Shown here: one piece after another, positions 16,943 through 25,763 of the stretch
How positions within the stretch are numbered: the first letter of the stretch is position 1
How the letters are laid out: every line of letters starts with the position of its first letter
Assembly (NCBI GenBank): GCA_938015425.1
Contig: CALLPQ010000049.1
Location: forward strand, 1 to 44,628
DNA: 44,628 nt
From: an uncultured Parvularculaceae bacterium
GTDB taxonomy: Bacteria; Pseudomonadota; Alphaproteobacteria; Caulobacterales; Parvularculaceae
Reading direction: 5' to 3'
Notes under the pieces: model-generated
The model's input: the letters and a program-made list of their open reading frames with translations, nothing else
Told to the model about the DNA's origin: nothing
Databases searched by the model: none
Program-made: the position numbers and the translations under genes

Positions 16943-18694
16943 ATGGTTTTGGGCGCAAAAACGATCAAAATGGCAAAAAGAACTAAAGAACATCTGGGAA
17001 AACGACTGTTAAGCCCTGTGAGTGGTACTGCTAAAATAGGGATAAAATTGGGTTTGGCCGCGCTTATGGGGGTTGGGTTAATCTCGATGAATACCAGCTT
17101 ATTGAACCACAAAATGGCGGCGTTTGCGGTTGCTCAGGAAGGGGCCATTCCTACAAGTTCTAATGTGGCTGGTGTTGATTGGGCCAGTGGTCCCTATGAA
17201 CGTCTTGTTATCCGCAATGTCACCATGATTGACGGAACGGGTGCCCCGCCGCAAGGGCCAATGGATATTGCGATTGAAGGGGGAAAAATAGTCCAGATCC
17301 GCAGTATCGGAGCGCCGGGCATAAACCCGATTGAATCGCGCCGTCTTGCCAAAGGCACCAAAGAAATTGATGCCACAGGTCAATTTGTATTACCCGGTTT
17401 TGTTAATCTTCACGGGCATATCCATGATACCAATAGTGGTCAGGGCGTACCCTATCAATATATTTTAAAACTATGGTTGGCTCACGGTATTACCTCCGTG
17501 CGCGAATTAGGAAATGGCCGCGGCGGTAAATGGACCGCAGATCTGTCCCAGAATATTAAAGAGGGGAAGGAACATGGCCCTAATATTTATCCCTATCCTG
17601 TGTTTCGGGGCCCATTCGCTGGTGATGTGGACACACCTGCCCAGGCCCGTGCCCGCATTCGTGAGCTAAAACGCGAAGGGGCCTTGGGGGTCAAGTTTTT
17701 CGGGGCGCCGGAAGAGATTTTGTGGGCGGGACTTGATGAAGCAAAAAAACAAGGCTTGCGCACGACAATGCACCACGCGCAATTAGATGTGGCCCACGCC
17801 AATGTTTTGGATACATCCGCCAGAGGGCTTGGCTCTATGGAACATTGGTACGGCCTGCCAGAAGCTTTGTTTGAAGACAAAGTCTTGCAAGATTACCCCG
17901 TTGATTATGTCTATCATGATGAGCAACACCGGTTTGAAGAAGCGGGAAAATTGTGGGATCAAGCGACGCCAGCAGGGTCAGACCATTGGAATGTGGTGAT
18001 GGGCACATTGCTGGAGCGTAATTTTTCGATCATACCCACATTTTCGATTTACATGGCCAGCCGTGATTGGATGCGCTCGCGCCGTGCTGAATGGCATGAC
18101 ACATATACGATGCCAAGTTTATGGAAATTCTATGCGCCTGACCGAAATGCCCATGGCTCCTATTGGTTTGATTGGGGTACGGAGCAAGAAGTTGCTTGGC
18201 GTCGTAATTACACCAAATGGATGCGTTTTATCAATGAGTATAAAAATAAAGGCGGCCAAATTGGCGTCGGAGAAGATGCGGGCTATATCTATTCCACCTA
18301 CGGGTTTGGCTATATCCAAGAGTTGGAAATGCTGCGCGAGGCCGGGTTCCACCCGTTAGAAGTCATCCGTTCCGCCTCCTTAATTGGTGCCAAGATTTTA
18401 GGGGCGGCTGACGAGGTTGGGTCTATCCAGGTTGGAAAACAAGCCGATATTTTAATCATGAGCGAGAACCCGCTTGCAAATATAAAAACACTTTATGCAA
18501 CGGGGCATATCAAGCTGGATCAACAAGGCGAAGTGGTGCGTGTTGGCGGTATTGATACGATCATTCGCAATGGTGTGGTTTATGATGGCGCTAAATTGCG
18601 CGCGGATATTCAATCGGATGTATTGCGGGCGAAGCAAAGCGTTGGTGTTAAAACTGGTCCCATGTCGATTGTAGATTTTGACTTAAAACCTTAA
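16943..18694 (+). CDS. Exported amidohydrolase-family metal enzyme
   Basis: 583 residues of the imidazolonepropionase-like branch of the amidohydrolase superfamily. After a basic N-terminus and a hydrophobic segment (about 33-48) comes a likely export signal or anchor. The fold starts at about 88 with V-T-M-I-D-G-T-G, then the metal site P-G-F-V-N-L-H157-G-H159-I-H161, a possible bridging Lys251 (L-G-V-K-F-F-G), His277/278, His301 and the catalytic Asp445 in G-V-G-E-D-A-G. The end has the usual G-A-A-D-E-V-G-S-I-Q-V-G-K-Q-A-D-I-L. The substrate is unknown; a cyclic or linear amide is likely. The start uses AAGGG about 7 bases upstream; an in-frame TTG at 16904 has no good site. It begins a three-gene run of exported hydrolases. 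Confidence 0.87.
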   Translation: MVLGAKTIKMAKRTKEHLGKRLLSPVSGTAKIGIKLGLAALMGVGLISMNTSLLNHKMAAFAVAQEGAIPTSSNVAGVDWASGPYERLVIRNVTMIDGTGAPPQGPMDIAIEGGKIVQIRSIGAPGINPIESRRLAKGTKEIDATGQFVLPGFVNLHGHIHDTNSGQGVPYQYILKLWLAHGITSVRELGNGRGGKWTADLSQNIKEGKEHGPNIYPYPVFRGPFAGDVDTPAQARARIRELKREGALGVKFFGAPEEILWAGLDEAKKQGLRTTMHHAQLDVAHANVLDTSARGLGSMEHWYGLPEALFEDKVLQDYPVDYVYHDEQHRFEEAGKLWDQATPAGSDHWNVVMGTLLERNFSIIPTFSIYMASRDWMRSRRAEWHDTYTMPSLWKFYAPDRNAHGSYWFDWGTEQEVAWRRNYTKWMRFINEYKNKGGQIGVGEDAGYIYSTYGFGYIQELEMLREAGFHPLEVIRSASLIGAKILGAADEVGSIQVGKQADILIMSENPLANIKTLYATGHIKLDQQGEVVRVGGIDTIIRNGVVYDGAKLRADIQSDVLRAKQSVGVKTGPMSIVDFDLKP

Positions 18695-18707
18695 CGGGAG
18701 AATTTCG

Positions 18708-20015
18708 ATGAGATTGCATCCTTGTTTTTTCGCAGCGTGTTCTTGCTTTTTGTTATTGTGGCACTCAACAGCGTTTGCTGATGAACTTGGCAAGGCTAGC
18801 GCCAAACGTGTGCAATCGCGCATTGAGGCCTTGTCAAAATTTGGCAAAAATGCAGAGGGCGGTGTTGACCGTGTTGCTTATTCGCGCGCCGACCGTGAAG
18901 CGCGAGCATGGGTTATGGCCATTATGGAAAAGCAAGGGCTTGCAGATATCAGGATAGATGCTGGCGGCAATATTATCGGGCGGCGTCCGGGCTTTGATAA
19001 AAAAGCCAAACCCATCATGTTTGGATCCCATATCGACTCCGTTTTAGGCGGTGGAAATTATGACGGTGATGTCGGCGTGATAACAGCCTTGGAAGCGATT
19101 GATTTGTTAAATGAAGCCAGGATTGAGACAAAGAGCGCCTTGGATATTGTCATTTTCTCCAATGAAGAGGGGGGATTGATTGGGTCGCTAGCCATGACGG
19201 GGGCGTTAAAACCCGAGGCATTATCAGTTGTAAGTGACTCAGGTTTGACAATAAGAGATGGGATTATTGCCATTGGCGGTGACCCTGAAAATTTTAAACG
19301 CGATGTCGTGCGTGAAGGGGATTTAAAAGCCTTTATTGAACTCCATATTGAACAAGGAGGTATTCTTGATGCGGAAGATATTGATATCGGGGTTGTCGAA
19401 GGCATTGTCGGGATTGAATGGTGGGATGTAACGGTTGAAGGCTTTGCCAATCATGCGGGCACAACCCCCATGGATAAACGCAATGATGCCCTGCTGGGGG
19501 CTGCAAAACTGGTGCAATTGGTGAATGAGGTGGCGCTGGAAATTCCCGGGCGCCATGTGGCAACGGTGGGGCGCATAAAAGCTTTTCCGGGGGCTCCCAA
19601 TGTAATTCCCGGCAAGGTGGAATTAAGCCTTGAGATAAGGGATTTGGATAGCGACAAAATAGAGCGTGTTTACGAAGAGATTGAAAAAAGAGCCGGAATA
19701 TTTGCAACTGATCAAAAGTTAAAGATATCGTTCGAGCGTATTAACGTAGCCTCCCATCCTGCCTTAACGGATAAAAAAATTAGAGCACAAATAACCAATG
19801 TGGCGAATGAGCTTGGGTTAAGTTCAAAACAGATGCCATCCGGTGCGGGGCATGATGCGCAAGATATGGCCCGCATTGCCCCGACGGGCATGATTTTTGT
19901 CCCCTCGGTTAACGGGGTTAGCCACTCCCCCAATGAATTTACGAGCGCCAAAGATATGGCGAATGGCGCTGATGTTTTGGTGCGCACATTATTGCTAATT
20001 GACCAAAACGATTAA
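18708..20015 (+). CDS. Exported M20-family carbamoylase/hydantoinase-type amidase
   Basis: 435 residues with a signal peptide (about 1-24, ending A-F-A-D). The enzyme domain matches the zinc-dependent N-carbamoyl-amino-acid amidase and allantoate amidohydrolase group of M20. It shows G-S-H108-I-D-S-V, G-N-Y-D119-G-D-V-G-V, S-N-E153-E154-G-G, a dimerisation domain with I-E-L-H-I-E-Q-G and N-H-A-G-T-T-P-M, and the C-terminal S-G-A-G-H-D-A-Q-D-M-A and G-V-S-H-S-P-N-E motifs. These enzymes normally act in the cytoplasm on N-carbamoyl amino acids or ureides, so the signal peptide is notable. It starts 13 bases after the amidohydrolase stop (GGGAG ribosome site), clearly one operon. Confidence 0.9.
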   Translation: MRLHPCFFAACSCFLLLWHSTAFADELGKASAKRVQSRIEALSKFGKNAEGGVDRVAYSRADREARAWVMAIMEKQGLADIRIDAGGNIIGRRPGFDKKAKPIMFGSHIDSVLGGGNYDGDVGVITALEAIDLLNEARIETKSALDIVIFSNEEGGLIGSLAMTGALKPEALSVVSDSGLTIRDGIIAIGGDPENFKRDVVREGDLKAFIELHIEQGGILDAEDIDIGVVEGIVGIEWWDVTVEGFANHAGTTPMDKRNDALLGAAKLVQLVNEVALEIPGRHVATVGRIKAFPGAPNVIPGKVELSLEIRDLDSDKIERVYEEIEKRAGIFATDQKLKISFERINVASHPALTDKKIRAQITNVANELGLSSKQMPSGAGHDAQDMARIAPTGMIFVPSVNGVSHSPNEFTSAKDMANGADVLVRTLLLIDQND

Positions 20016-20048
20016 GCATCAAAACGTTTGATTATAAAGGACCCCCCC

Positions 20049-21449
20049 ATGAAGAAATTATTTTTAAACCTTAGTGTTGCCAGTATATTCAGCATTGCCA
20101 GTGCGCTTTCCCTGTCACCTATGTCTTATGCGGATGATTTAAGTGAAGCGATTGATAAAGATTATACGTTTATCGAAAAGCTTTATAAAAATTTTCACGC
20201 CAATCCAGAGCTTTCATTTAAAGAATCAAAAAGCGCTGCCCGTATTGCCAAAGAATTGAAAAGCCTAGGTTTTGAAGTGATGGAAAATGTTGGCGATGGC
20301 TGGACACAAACCAAAGCCAAGGCCAATGCGGGGTCGGTTCTGGAGGGGGTAGGGGGATATGGCGTCATCGGGGTGTTAAAAAATGGTGAGGGGCCAACAA
20401 TATTGGTTCGCGCTGATATGGATGCATTACCATTGGAGGAACGCTCTGGTGTTTCTTATGCCAGTAAAATTGTTGATACGGATTATTTGGGTCAAGAAGC
20501 ACCGGTAATGCATGCTTGCGGGCATGATGTGCATATGAGTGTGCTGGTGGGGACCGCGCGGCGTCTTGCGGCGATGAAAGATCAATGGTCAGGCACGTTG
20601 GTGATGGTGGGGCAACCAGGAGAAGAGCTTGGGCTTGGGGCCTTGGCGATGATTGATGATGGTTTGTTTAGGCGTATCCCCAAGCCTGATTATAATCTTG
20701 CCCTACATGTAAATGGTACAGATCCGGCGGGTTCTATTTCCTATACATCGGGCTATGCGTTAGCCAATGTGGATAGTGTGGATATTATTGTCAAAGGGGT
20801 TGGCGGTCATGGGGCTGTACCGCATTTGGCGGTTGATCCTATTTTGATTGGATCACGGATTGTCACTTCCTTACAATCGATTGTGTCTCGTGAGATTGAT
20901 CCACTGGAGTCCGGTGTGGTGACGGTTGGTTCTTTCCAAGGCGGGTTTAAACACAATATCATCCCTGATCAGGCCCATTTACAGTTAACTGTCCGTTCCT
21001 ATACGGATGAAGTGCGTAAAAAATTGTTAGACGGCATTCATCGGATTGCCAAAGCCCAGGCAATTTCAGCAGGGTTGCCGGAAAATTTATATCCGGTGGT
21101 GACCATTGAAAAAGACAATTTAATCGCGACTTACAATGAGCCTGATTTGAGTAGCCGTGTAGTCAAAACCCTGCAAGCCAGATTTGGTGAAGAAAAAATA
21201 TATGCGAACCCGCCTGTAATGGGGGGAGAAGATTTTGCTTATTTTGGACGTACGGACGAAAAAATTCCGTCCTTTATTTTTTGGCTTGGCGGGGCTGATC
21301 CCCAAGCCGTGGCGGACGCGAAAGCCGGTAAGGGGCCAAACCCGCCCTCAAACCATTCACCGTTTTTTGCGCCTGTGCCTGAACCCACTTTAAAAACCGG
21401 GATTGAAGGTATGACTGTGGCGGTGTTGGATTTGTTCAGCAAGCGGTAG
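20049..21449 (+). CDS. Exported M20D amidohydrolase (IAA-amino-acid hydrolase-like)
   Basis: 466 residues with a signal peptide (about 1-29, ending S-Y-A-D-D). The M20D domain is of the hippurate/IAA-amino-acid hydrolase and aminobenzoyl-glutamate hydrolase type: H-A-N-P-E-L-S-F at 50-57, R-A-D-M-D-A-L-P, M-H155-A-C157-G-H159-D-V-H162, Q-P-G-E192-E193, G-H-G-A-V-P-H, and G-G-E-D-F-A-Y-F. It should release amino acids or small acids from N-acyl conjugates. The start at 20049 is chosen because AAAGGA lies 7 bases before it and gives a clean signal peptide; an in-frame TTG at 20028 would spoil that N-terminus. It follows the carbamoylase gene after 33 bases. Confidence 0.9.
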   Translation: MKKLFLNLSVASIFSIASALSLSPMSYADDLSEAIDKDYTFIEKLYKNFHANPELSFKESKSAARIAKELKSLGFEVMENVGDGWTQTKAKANAGSVLEGVGGYGVIGVLKNGEGPTILVRADMDALPLEERSGVSYASKIVDTDYLGQEAPVMHACGHDVHMSVLVGTARRLAAMKDQWSGTLVMVGQPGEELGLGALAMIDDGLFRRIPKPDYNLALHVNGTDPAGSISYTSGYALANVDSVDIIVKGVGGHGAVPHLAVDPILIGSRIVTSLQSIVSREIDPLESGVVTVGSFQGGFKHNIIPDQAHLQLTVRSYTDEVRKKLLDGIHRIAKAQAISAGLPENLYPVVTIEKDNLIATYNEPDLSSRVVKTLQARFGEEKIYANPPVMGGEDFAYFGRTDEKIPSFIFWLGGADPQAVADAKAGKGPNPPSNHSPFFAPVPEPTLKTGIEGMTVAVLDLFSKR

Positions 21450-21463
21450 ACCATAAAATTGGT

Positions 21464-21491
21464 ATTCTTAAATATAGAAGGCTTTAAGAAT
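21464..21491. other. Short inverted repeat after the hydrolase operon
   Basis: ATTCTTAAA (21464-21472) and TTTAAGAAT (21483-21491) form a perfect 9-bp stem with a 10-base loop, 15 bases after the M20D stop. It is AT-rich and has no T-run, so it is a weak terminator candidate or a protein-binding dyad. Confidence 0.35.
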
Positions 21492-21602
21492 GATAAGCTG
21501 CGCAAATTTATTGGTAAAAATAAAGCGGATGGACATAGTAAGTATAGAGTAAATATAGAGTGTTGCGTCAATCATAGCGGCTCATAAAATTAGGAACAGT
21601 TA

Positions 21603-22349
21603 ATGATTAAAGTTGGTATACTCATTGTAAGCGTTGTAACGATTTTACTTAGCATTGGTGTCGCGGCCGCGGGGCCGGGGTTTCAGTTCGGGTTTTGGGA
21701 TTTAGGAACGGCCTTTAAAATTTTACAAACAGGGGCCCCCTATTTGGTTGGCGGGGCTATCGCTTCGTTGATCGGATTAGTGCTTGGATTAATCACCCGT
21801 CAAAAAGGTGTGCTGTTCCCCGGGCTTCTCGCTATCGTGCTTAGCGGCGGTCTTGTTTATTCTCTAATCGGTCAGCAAGCAGATGCAGGGGCAAACCCGA
21901 TCCATGATATAACGACGGATATTAATAATCCTCCGGCCATTGTTGCAGCTGCCGGATTGGAAAGAAGAAACCCCGCAAAATATGTGGGCGGGGATAAATA
22001 TGGTGATGGAAATGAAACTGTTTCCCAAATCCAGCAACGTTTATATCCTGACTTAGCAAGTTCAAAATTTCCGCAATCGGTAGATGTGGTTTTTGAAGCG
22101 GCTTTGAAAACCGCCAAGTCAATGAAGTTTGAGGTTTTGTCAGCGGATAAACAAACCGGCATTATTGAAACGGCCTATACGTCCCCATGGTTTGGGTTCA
22201 TTGATGATGTGATCATCAGAGTCAAGAATGAAGGCGGACAAACAATAGTTGATGTGCGTTCTAAATCACGGGTTGGTGGGTCTGACTTGGGGGCGAATGC
22301 GGCGCGCATTAAAAGCTTTCAATCAAAGCTGGCAGCTGGTTTGAATTAA
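21603..22349 (+). CDS. DUF1499 membrane protein
   Basis: 248 residues. There are three N-terminal hydrophobic helices (about 3-21, 41-62 and 68-87), then a soluble domain with the DUF1499 hallmarks: N-P-I-H-D-I-T-T-D-I-N-N-P-P near 100-113, a conserved V-F-E-A-A-L-K-T-A-K region, and the ending V-D-V-R-S-K-S-R-V-G-G-S-D-L-G-A-N-A-A-R-I. The function of the family is unknown. The arrangement of a membrane anchor followed by the DUF1499 domain is common in Alphaproteobacteria. The gap before it is about 150 bases, so it may have its own promoter. It converges with sppA on a shared terminator. Confidence 0.82.
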   Translation: MIKVGILIVSVVTILLSIGVAAAGPGFQFGFWDLGTAFKILQTGAPYLVGGAIASLIGLVLGLITRQKGVLFPGLLAIVLSGGLVYSLIGQQADAGANPIHDITTDINNPPAIVAAAGLERRNPAKYVGGDKYGDGNETVSQIQQRLYPDLASSKFPQSVDVVFEAALKTAKSMKFEVLSADKQTGIIETAYTSPWFGFIDDVIIRVKNEGGQTIVDVRSKSRVGGSDLGANAARIKSFQSKLAAGLN

Positions 22350-22381
22350 GCTATCTATTTATTAGTTTTGAACTAAAAAAT

Positions 22382-22409
22382 AACCCCCACCTATAACAAG
22401 GTGGGGGTT
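22382..22409. terminator. Bidirectional terminator between the DUF1499 gene and sppA
   Basis: AACCCCCACC (22382-22391) pairs perfectly with GGTGGGGGTT (22400-22409) around an 8-base loop. On the forward strand TTTTGTTTTT follows; on the reverse strand TTATTTTTT-type sequence follows. It serves both convergent genes. Confidence 0.88.
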
Positions 22410-22414
22410 TTGTT

Positions 22415-22468
22415 TTTAGTCTAGTTTTTAGCCTAACTCTTAGCTTAATTCTTAACGTAATTCTTAAC
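22415..22468. repeat. Degenerate 12-bp tandem repeat (about 4.5 units) at the sppA 3' end
   Basis: Units start at 22415, 22427, 22439, 22451 and 22463 (last one half length) and fit YTTAGYCTARTT with changes. The repeat begins inside the T-run of the terminator and runs into the last codons of sppA. On the reverse strand it encodes the last residues of SppA, and each further unit carries an in-frame stop. Confidence 0.6.
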
Positions 22469-24466
22469 TGTGGCCTCACAAGGTAAGCAACGCATATGAA
22501 GATTATTAGGATCTTCAAAGCTTGTTAAAAACTCGGCATGTGTATCAATAGCTTTGATAATCTGACCAAGGCCTGATTGTTGGTGGCGCGCGATTGTTTT
22601 GTGTAAACCGGTTGCGCCAATGATCTGGGCAGAGCTTGTATTGAACAACCGCTCAAACGCGGTGCGACGATCTTCATAACGGGTCACATCATATTCTGTT
22701 AAATTTGCACGATTTGCGGCGGCTTTAACAGCATCATCCAGATTACCGATTTTATCAACCAGCTTTAGTTCAAGTGCGCGCTCGCCTGTCCAAACACGGC
22801 CCTGACCAACACTATCTACATAGGTTTTATCAAGACCGCGCCCATTAGCAACAATGGTCAAGAAACGGTCATAGCCGTTTTCAACCCCAAGCTGGATAGC
22901 ATCAGCAGTCACGGCCGGAAGTCCATTGGTAAACGCTGCATTAAGGGATGATTGTGAGGTCGTGCCAACACCATCCGTATAATAACCAATCTCGTCCGCA
23001 AGGTTTTCAAATGTATTAAACGTTGCGAAAATCCCGATAGATCCCGTAATTGTGGTAGGTGACGCCCAGATTTCATCGGCGGGAGCTGCAATCAGATATC
23101 CGCCAGATGCGGCAAGGGAGCCCATGGAAACTATTACAGGTTTACCTTTTGCTTGTACTTCTTCAATCGCATTATGCATCAATTCGGAAGCGAAGGCTGA
23201 TCCCCCCGGGCTATCCACCCGCAATACAACGGCTTTGACCTTGTCGTCATCTCTGGCCTTGTTGAGGTAATTGACAATTGTGGTTGATCCGGCATTGCTG
23301 CCTTCAACACCGCGCCCGGGAACAATAACGCCTGCGGCGGTGATGATGGCAATACGGTCTTTTTGGGAGGCTGTTTGCGCCGGAAGACTGGCCAGATATT
23401 TGCGATAATTGACGTTCTTGAAGCCTTTTTTGTTTTTGCCTTTGCCAAAGGTTTCTTGCAGGAAGTTTTTGATATCAGTAGATTTATATGTCTTATCCAC
23501 AAGGCCGGTTTCACGGGCGGCTTTGGCGCTATCGCCACCATATTGGCGCATAACTTCGTTATATTTATCAGCATAATTATGGATTGTTTCTGGAGAGATA
23601 TTACGGGCTACGGCCACATCGCCTTTATATCGTTCCCAAAATGCGCTGATTAACTCAAAGTTTGCTTCTTTGGCTTCGGGGGACATATCGTCTCGTAATT
23701 GAGGTTCCACTGCCGCCTTGTAAGTGCCAACCCGAAAAACATGGGTGGTGATTTTTAGTTTTTCCAATAATGATTTGTAATAGTTCTGGTAGCTGCCATA
23801 GCCGGTCAAGCTAACGGCACCCATTTCGTTCAGATAGATTTCATCGGCGTGGGATGCGAGTAAATATTGTGACTGGCTATAAAAATCACTAATTGAGTAG
23901 ATTTTTTTTCCGCTTTCTTTGAAAGCTTCAAGCTCATTAATAAGTGTATATATTTTACTGGATCCGGAAATGGCAAGCGAATCAATATCAAGCACCATGG
24001 CTTTGATGCGGGTGTCATCTTTGGCAGAGCGAATGGTGCGAACCACATCATTCAGGGCAATGGGAGAGGGTTGCTCAATACCATAAGCCTCGCCCATAAG
24101 TTGGCTTAAAGGGTCTGATTCGGGGGCAAGTTCCACCAACACACCTGATGGATTAAGGAGAAATGCCGAACCATCGGCAATGGCGAGATTGGCCTCAGCT
24201 TTGCTTTTCGAAGAGACATTATTAATGCTGGTGATAACAGAAAAGATGACCAGCAATAAGACCAAGGCAATTAACCCTTGCACAATTGTCAGAAAACCGA
24301 GAATAAATTTGCCAATCCCTTTGATAAAACCCCAAAGGCTAAATCCCCTTTTCTTGGGGCTTGGTTCGGTTCCATATGCGGATCCATGCTCTGATCCATG
24401 ATTGCTGATATGGTTTTCGGTATGGGTATAGTTTTCTGACACGCAATTGCCCCGTATATCTTTCAC
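22445..24466 (-). CDS. sppA: Signal peptide peptidase, long (67 kDa) form
   Basis: An inner-membrane serine protease with a Ser/Lys dyad that degrades cleaved signal peptides. The 673 residues hold an N-terminal polar His/Ser-rich segment, one membrane helix (about 57-80) and two tandem S49 domains. The catalytic Lys is 250 (F-R-V-G-T-Y-K-A-A-V-E-P) in the first domain and the nucleophile is Ser454 (M-G-S-L-A-A-S-G-G-Y) in the second; both are present. The start is uncertain: GTG at 24466 is the longest, and GTG at 24442 would remove eight residues. Neither has a strong ribosome site. The last residues come from a 12-bp repeat. The gene is divergent from moxR and convergent with the DUF1499 gene. 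Confidence 0.94.
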   Translation of the reverse strand: MKDIRGNCVSENYTHTENHISNHGSEHGSAYGTEPSPKKRGFSLWGFIKGIGKFILGFLTIVQGLIALVLLLVIFSVITSINNVSSKSKAEANLAIADGSAFLLNPSGVLVELAPESDPLSQLMGEAYGIEQPSPIALNDVVRTIRSAKDDTRIKAMVLDIDSLAISGSSKIYTLINELEAFKESGKKIYSISDFYSQSQYLLASHADEIYLNEMGAVSLTGYGSYQNYYKSLLEKLKITTHVFRVGTYKAAVEPQLRDDMSPEAKEANFELISAFWERYKGDVAVARNISPETIHNYADKYNEVMRQYGGDSAKAARETGLVDKTYKSTDIKNFLQETFGKGKNKKGFKNVNYRKYLASLPAQTASQKDRIAIITAAGVIVPGRGVEGSNAGSTTIVNYLNKARDDDKVKAVVLRVDSPGGSAFASELMHNAIEEVQAKGKPVIVSMGSLAASGGYLIAAPADEIWASPTTITGSIGIFATFNTFENLADEIGYYTDGVGTTSQSSLNAAFTNGLPAVTADAIQLGVENGYDRFLTIVANGRGLDKTYVDSVGQGRVWTGERALELKLVDKIGNLDDAVKAAANRANLTEYDVTRYEDRRTAFERLFNTSSAQIIGATGLHKTIARHQQSGLGQIIKAIDTHAEFLTSFEDPNNLHMRCLPCEATVKNYVKN

Positions 24467-24480
24467 CTGAACATAATATA

Positions 24481-24518
24481 AATAAATAGATAGACAGGTG
24501 GTTTTATCTATTTATTTA
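24481..24518. promoter_or_regulatory. Perfect 13-bp inverted repeat in the sppA-moxR divergent gap
   Basis: AAATAAATAGATA (24481-24493) is repeated inverted at 24506-24518, with 12 bases between. It is 15 bases before the longest sppA start, so in sppA mRNA it would be a leader hairpin; as DNA it could be an operator for either gene. No terminator-like T-run is attached. Confidence 0.4.
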
Positions 24519-24739
24519 GGAATTAAACCATCAATAGCTAATATGACATAAAACCCTTATCAGGATATCAATAGAATTCGTGCCGTCGAGACTTTTTGTC
24601 TTTTAATACGCCCAAAAGGTCTTTTTTTATGGTGAGCCGTTTCCTATTTGCCATCATGCCATGTTATCACTCTATTTTATTGTCATCAAATACCATTGCC
24701 GCTTTACCCATCAGCTATTTACCTACTCAGGAAGACACT

Positions 24740-25723
24740 ATGCAGGACCAGACAATCATTAAGGAATTCGAAGCACTTTCAGCCAAACTCTCCAAGGCTC
24801 GGGAAGCTTTGAACAAGGTCGTTTTTGGTCAGGATCAGGTTTTAACGCTATCCCTAGCGACAATCGCTGCGGGGGGGCATGGCTTATTGGTGGGTGCACC
24901 GGGTTTGGCGAAAACCTTATTGGTAACGTCGATTGGCGATGTAATGGGCCTTTCAGCAAAGCGTGTGCAATTTACGCCAGATTTAATGCCCGGTGATATA
25001 TTAGGCTCGGAAGTGCTGGACCAGACAGAGGAAGGTAAACGGTTCTTCAAGTTTATCCCGGGTCCCGTTTTCTGTCAGCTATTAATGGCGGATGAAATTA
25101 ACCGCGCCAGCCCGCGCACCCAATCTGCGCTGTTACAAGCCATGCAGGAACGTTATGTGACAGTGGCGGGGGAGCGTCATGATCTGCCGCAACCGTTCCA
25201 CGTTTTAGCGACCCAGAACCCGATCGAACAAGAGGGAACTTACCCTCTTCCCGAGGCGCAGCTGGATAGATTTTTAATGCAAATCGATGTTCCTTTTCCT
25301 GATGAAAAAGCGGAACGCAAAATGTTATCCGAAACCACCATGTCTAACAGTGTTAATCTGGAAGGGGTTATATCCTCTGATGAGTTATTGAAAATACAAG
25401 CTCTGGTAAGGGCAATGCCGATTGGCAACCAGATTGTTGATATGATTTTAACCCTTGTGCGTTCGGCCCGCCCAGGCCCTGATGCTCGTGAACGGGTGAA
25501 CGAATTTGTGGCTTGGGGACCAGGCCCACGGGCAACACAAGCCCTTTCTTTATCGGTCCGTGCATTGGCTTTGATTGATGGACGATCAGCCCCTTCGCTT
25601 GATGATGTTCACACCCTTGCAGGGCCGATTTTAAAACATCGCATGGCCCTCAATTTTGCAGCGCGCGCTGAAGGGATTGATATTGATGACTTTATTGAAG
25701 AGATGTGTGAGGCATGTTTTTAA
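24740..25723 (+). CDS. MoxR-family AAA+ ATPase
   Basis: 327 residues, the normal MoxR length. These ATPases act as chaperone-like factors for partner VWA-domain proteins. Walker A G-A-P-G-L-A-K-T lies at 52-59, Walker B L-L-M-A-D-E-I-N at 114-121 followed by R-A-S-P-R-T-Q-S-A-L-L-Q-A-M-Q-E, sensor 1 A-T-Q-N-P-I-E-Q-E-G-T-Y-P-L-P-E-A-Q-L-D-R-F, and the C-terminal G-P-G-P-R-A-T-Q-A-L lid. The start at 24740 is fixed by AGGAAG 6 bases upstream and by family length; an open frame reaches 24596 but its hydrophobic residues are not MoxR-like. It leads a four-gene cassette with DUF58, DUF4159 and VWA-like proteins. Confidence 0.94.
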   Translation: MQDQTIIKEFEALSAKLSKAREALNKVVFGQDQVLTLSLATIAAGGHGLLVGAPGLAKTLLVTSIGDVMGLSAKRVQFTPDLMPGDILGSEVLDQTEEGKRFFKFIPGPVFCQLLMADEINRASPRTQSALLQAMQERYVTVAGERHDLPQPFHVLATQNPIEQEGTYPLPEAQLDRFLMQIDVPFPDEKAERKMLSETTMSNSVNLEGVISSDELLKIQALVRAMPIGNQIVDMILTLVRSARPGPDARERVNEFVAWGPGPRATQALSLSVRALALIDGRSAPSLDDVHTLAGPILKHRMALNFAARAEGIDIDDFIEEMCEACF

Positions 25724-25763
25724 GAAATAGTCATTGTAAGTTGTTTTACTAAAATGAGTATAT

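Noticed and set aside
8455-24564. A shared ACCCTTATCAGG 12-mer in two divergent gaps (about 8454 and 24553), considered as a common operator
   Set aside because: A single 12-base match between two places in 44 kb is expected by chance and neither copy is a dyad.
24596-24739. An N-terminal hydrophobic extension of MoxR
   Set aside because: The frame is open but MoxR proteins are about 320-335 residues, and AGGAAG points to ATG 24740.
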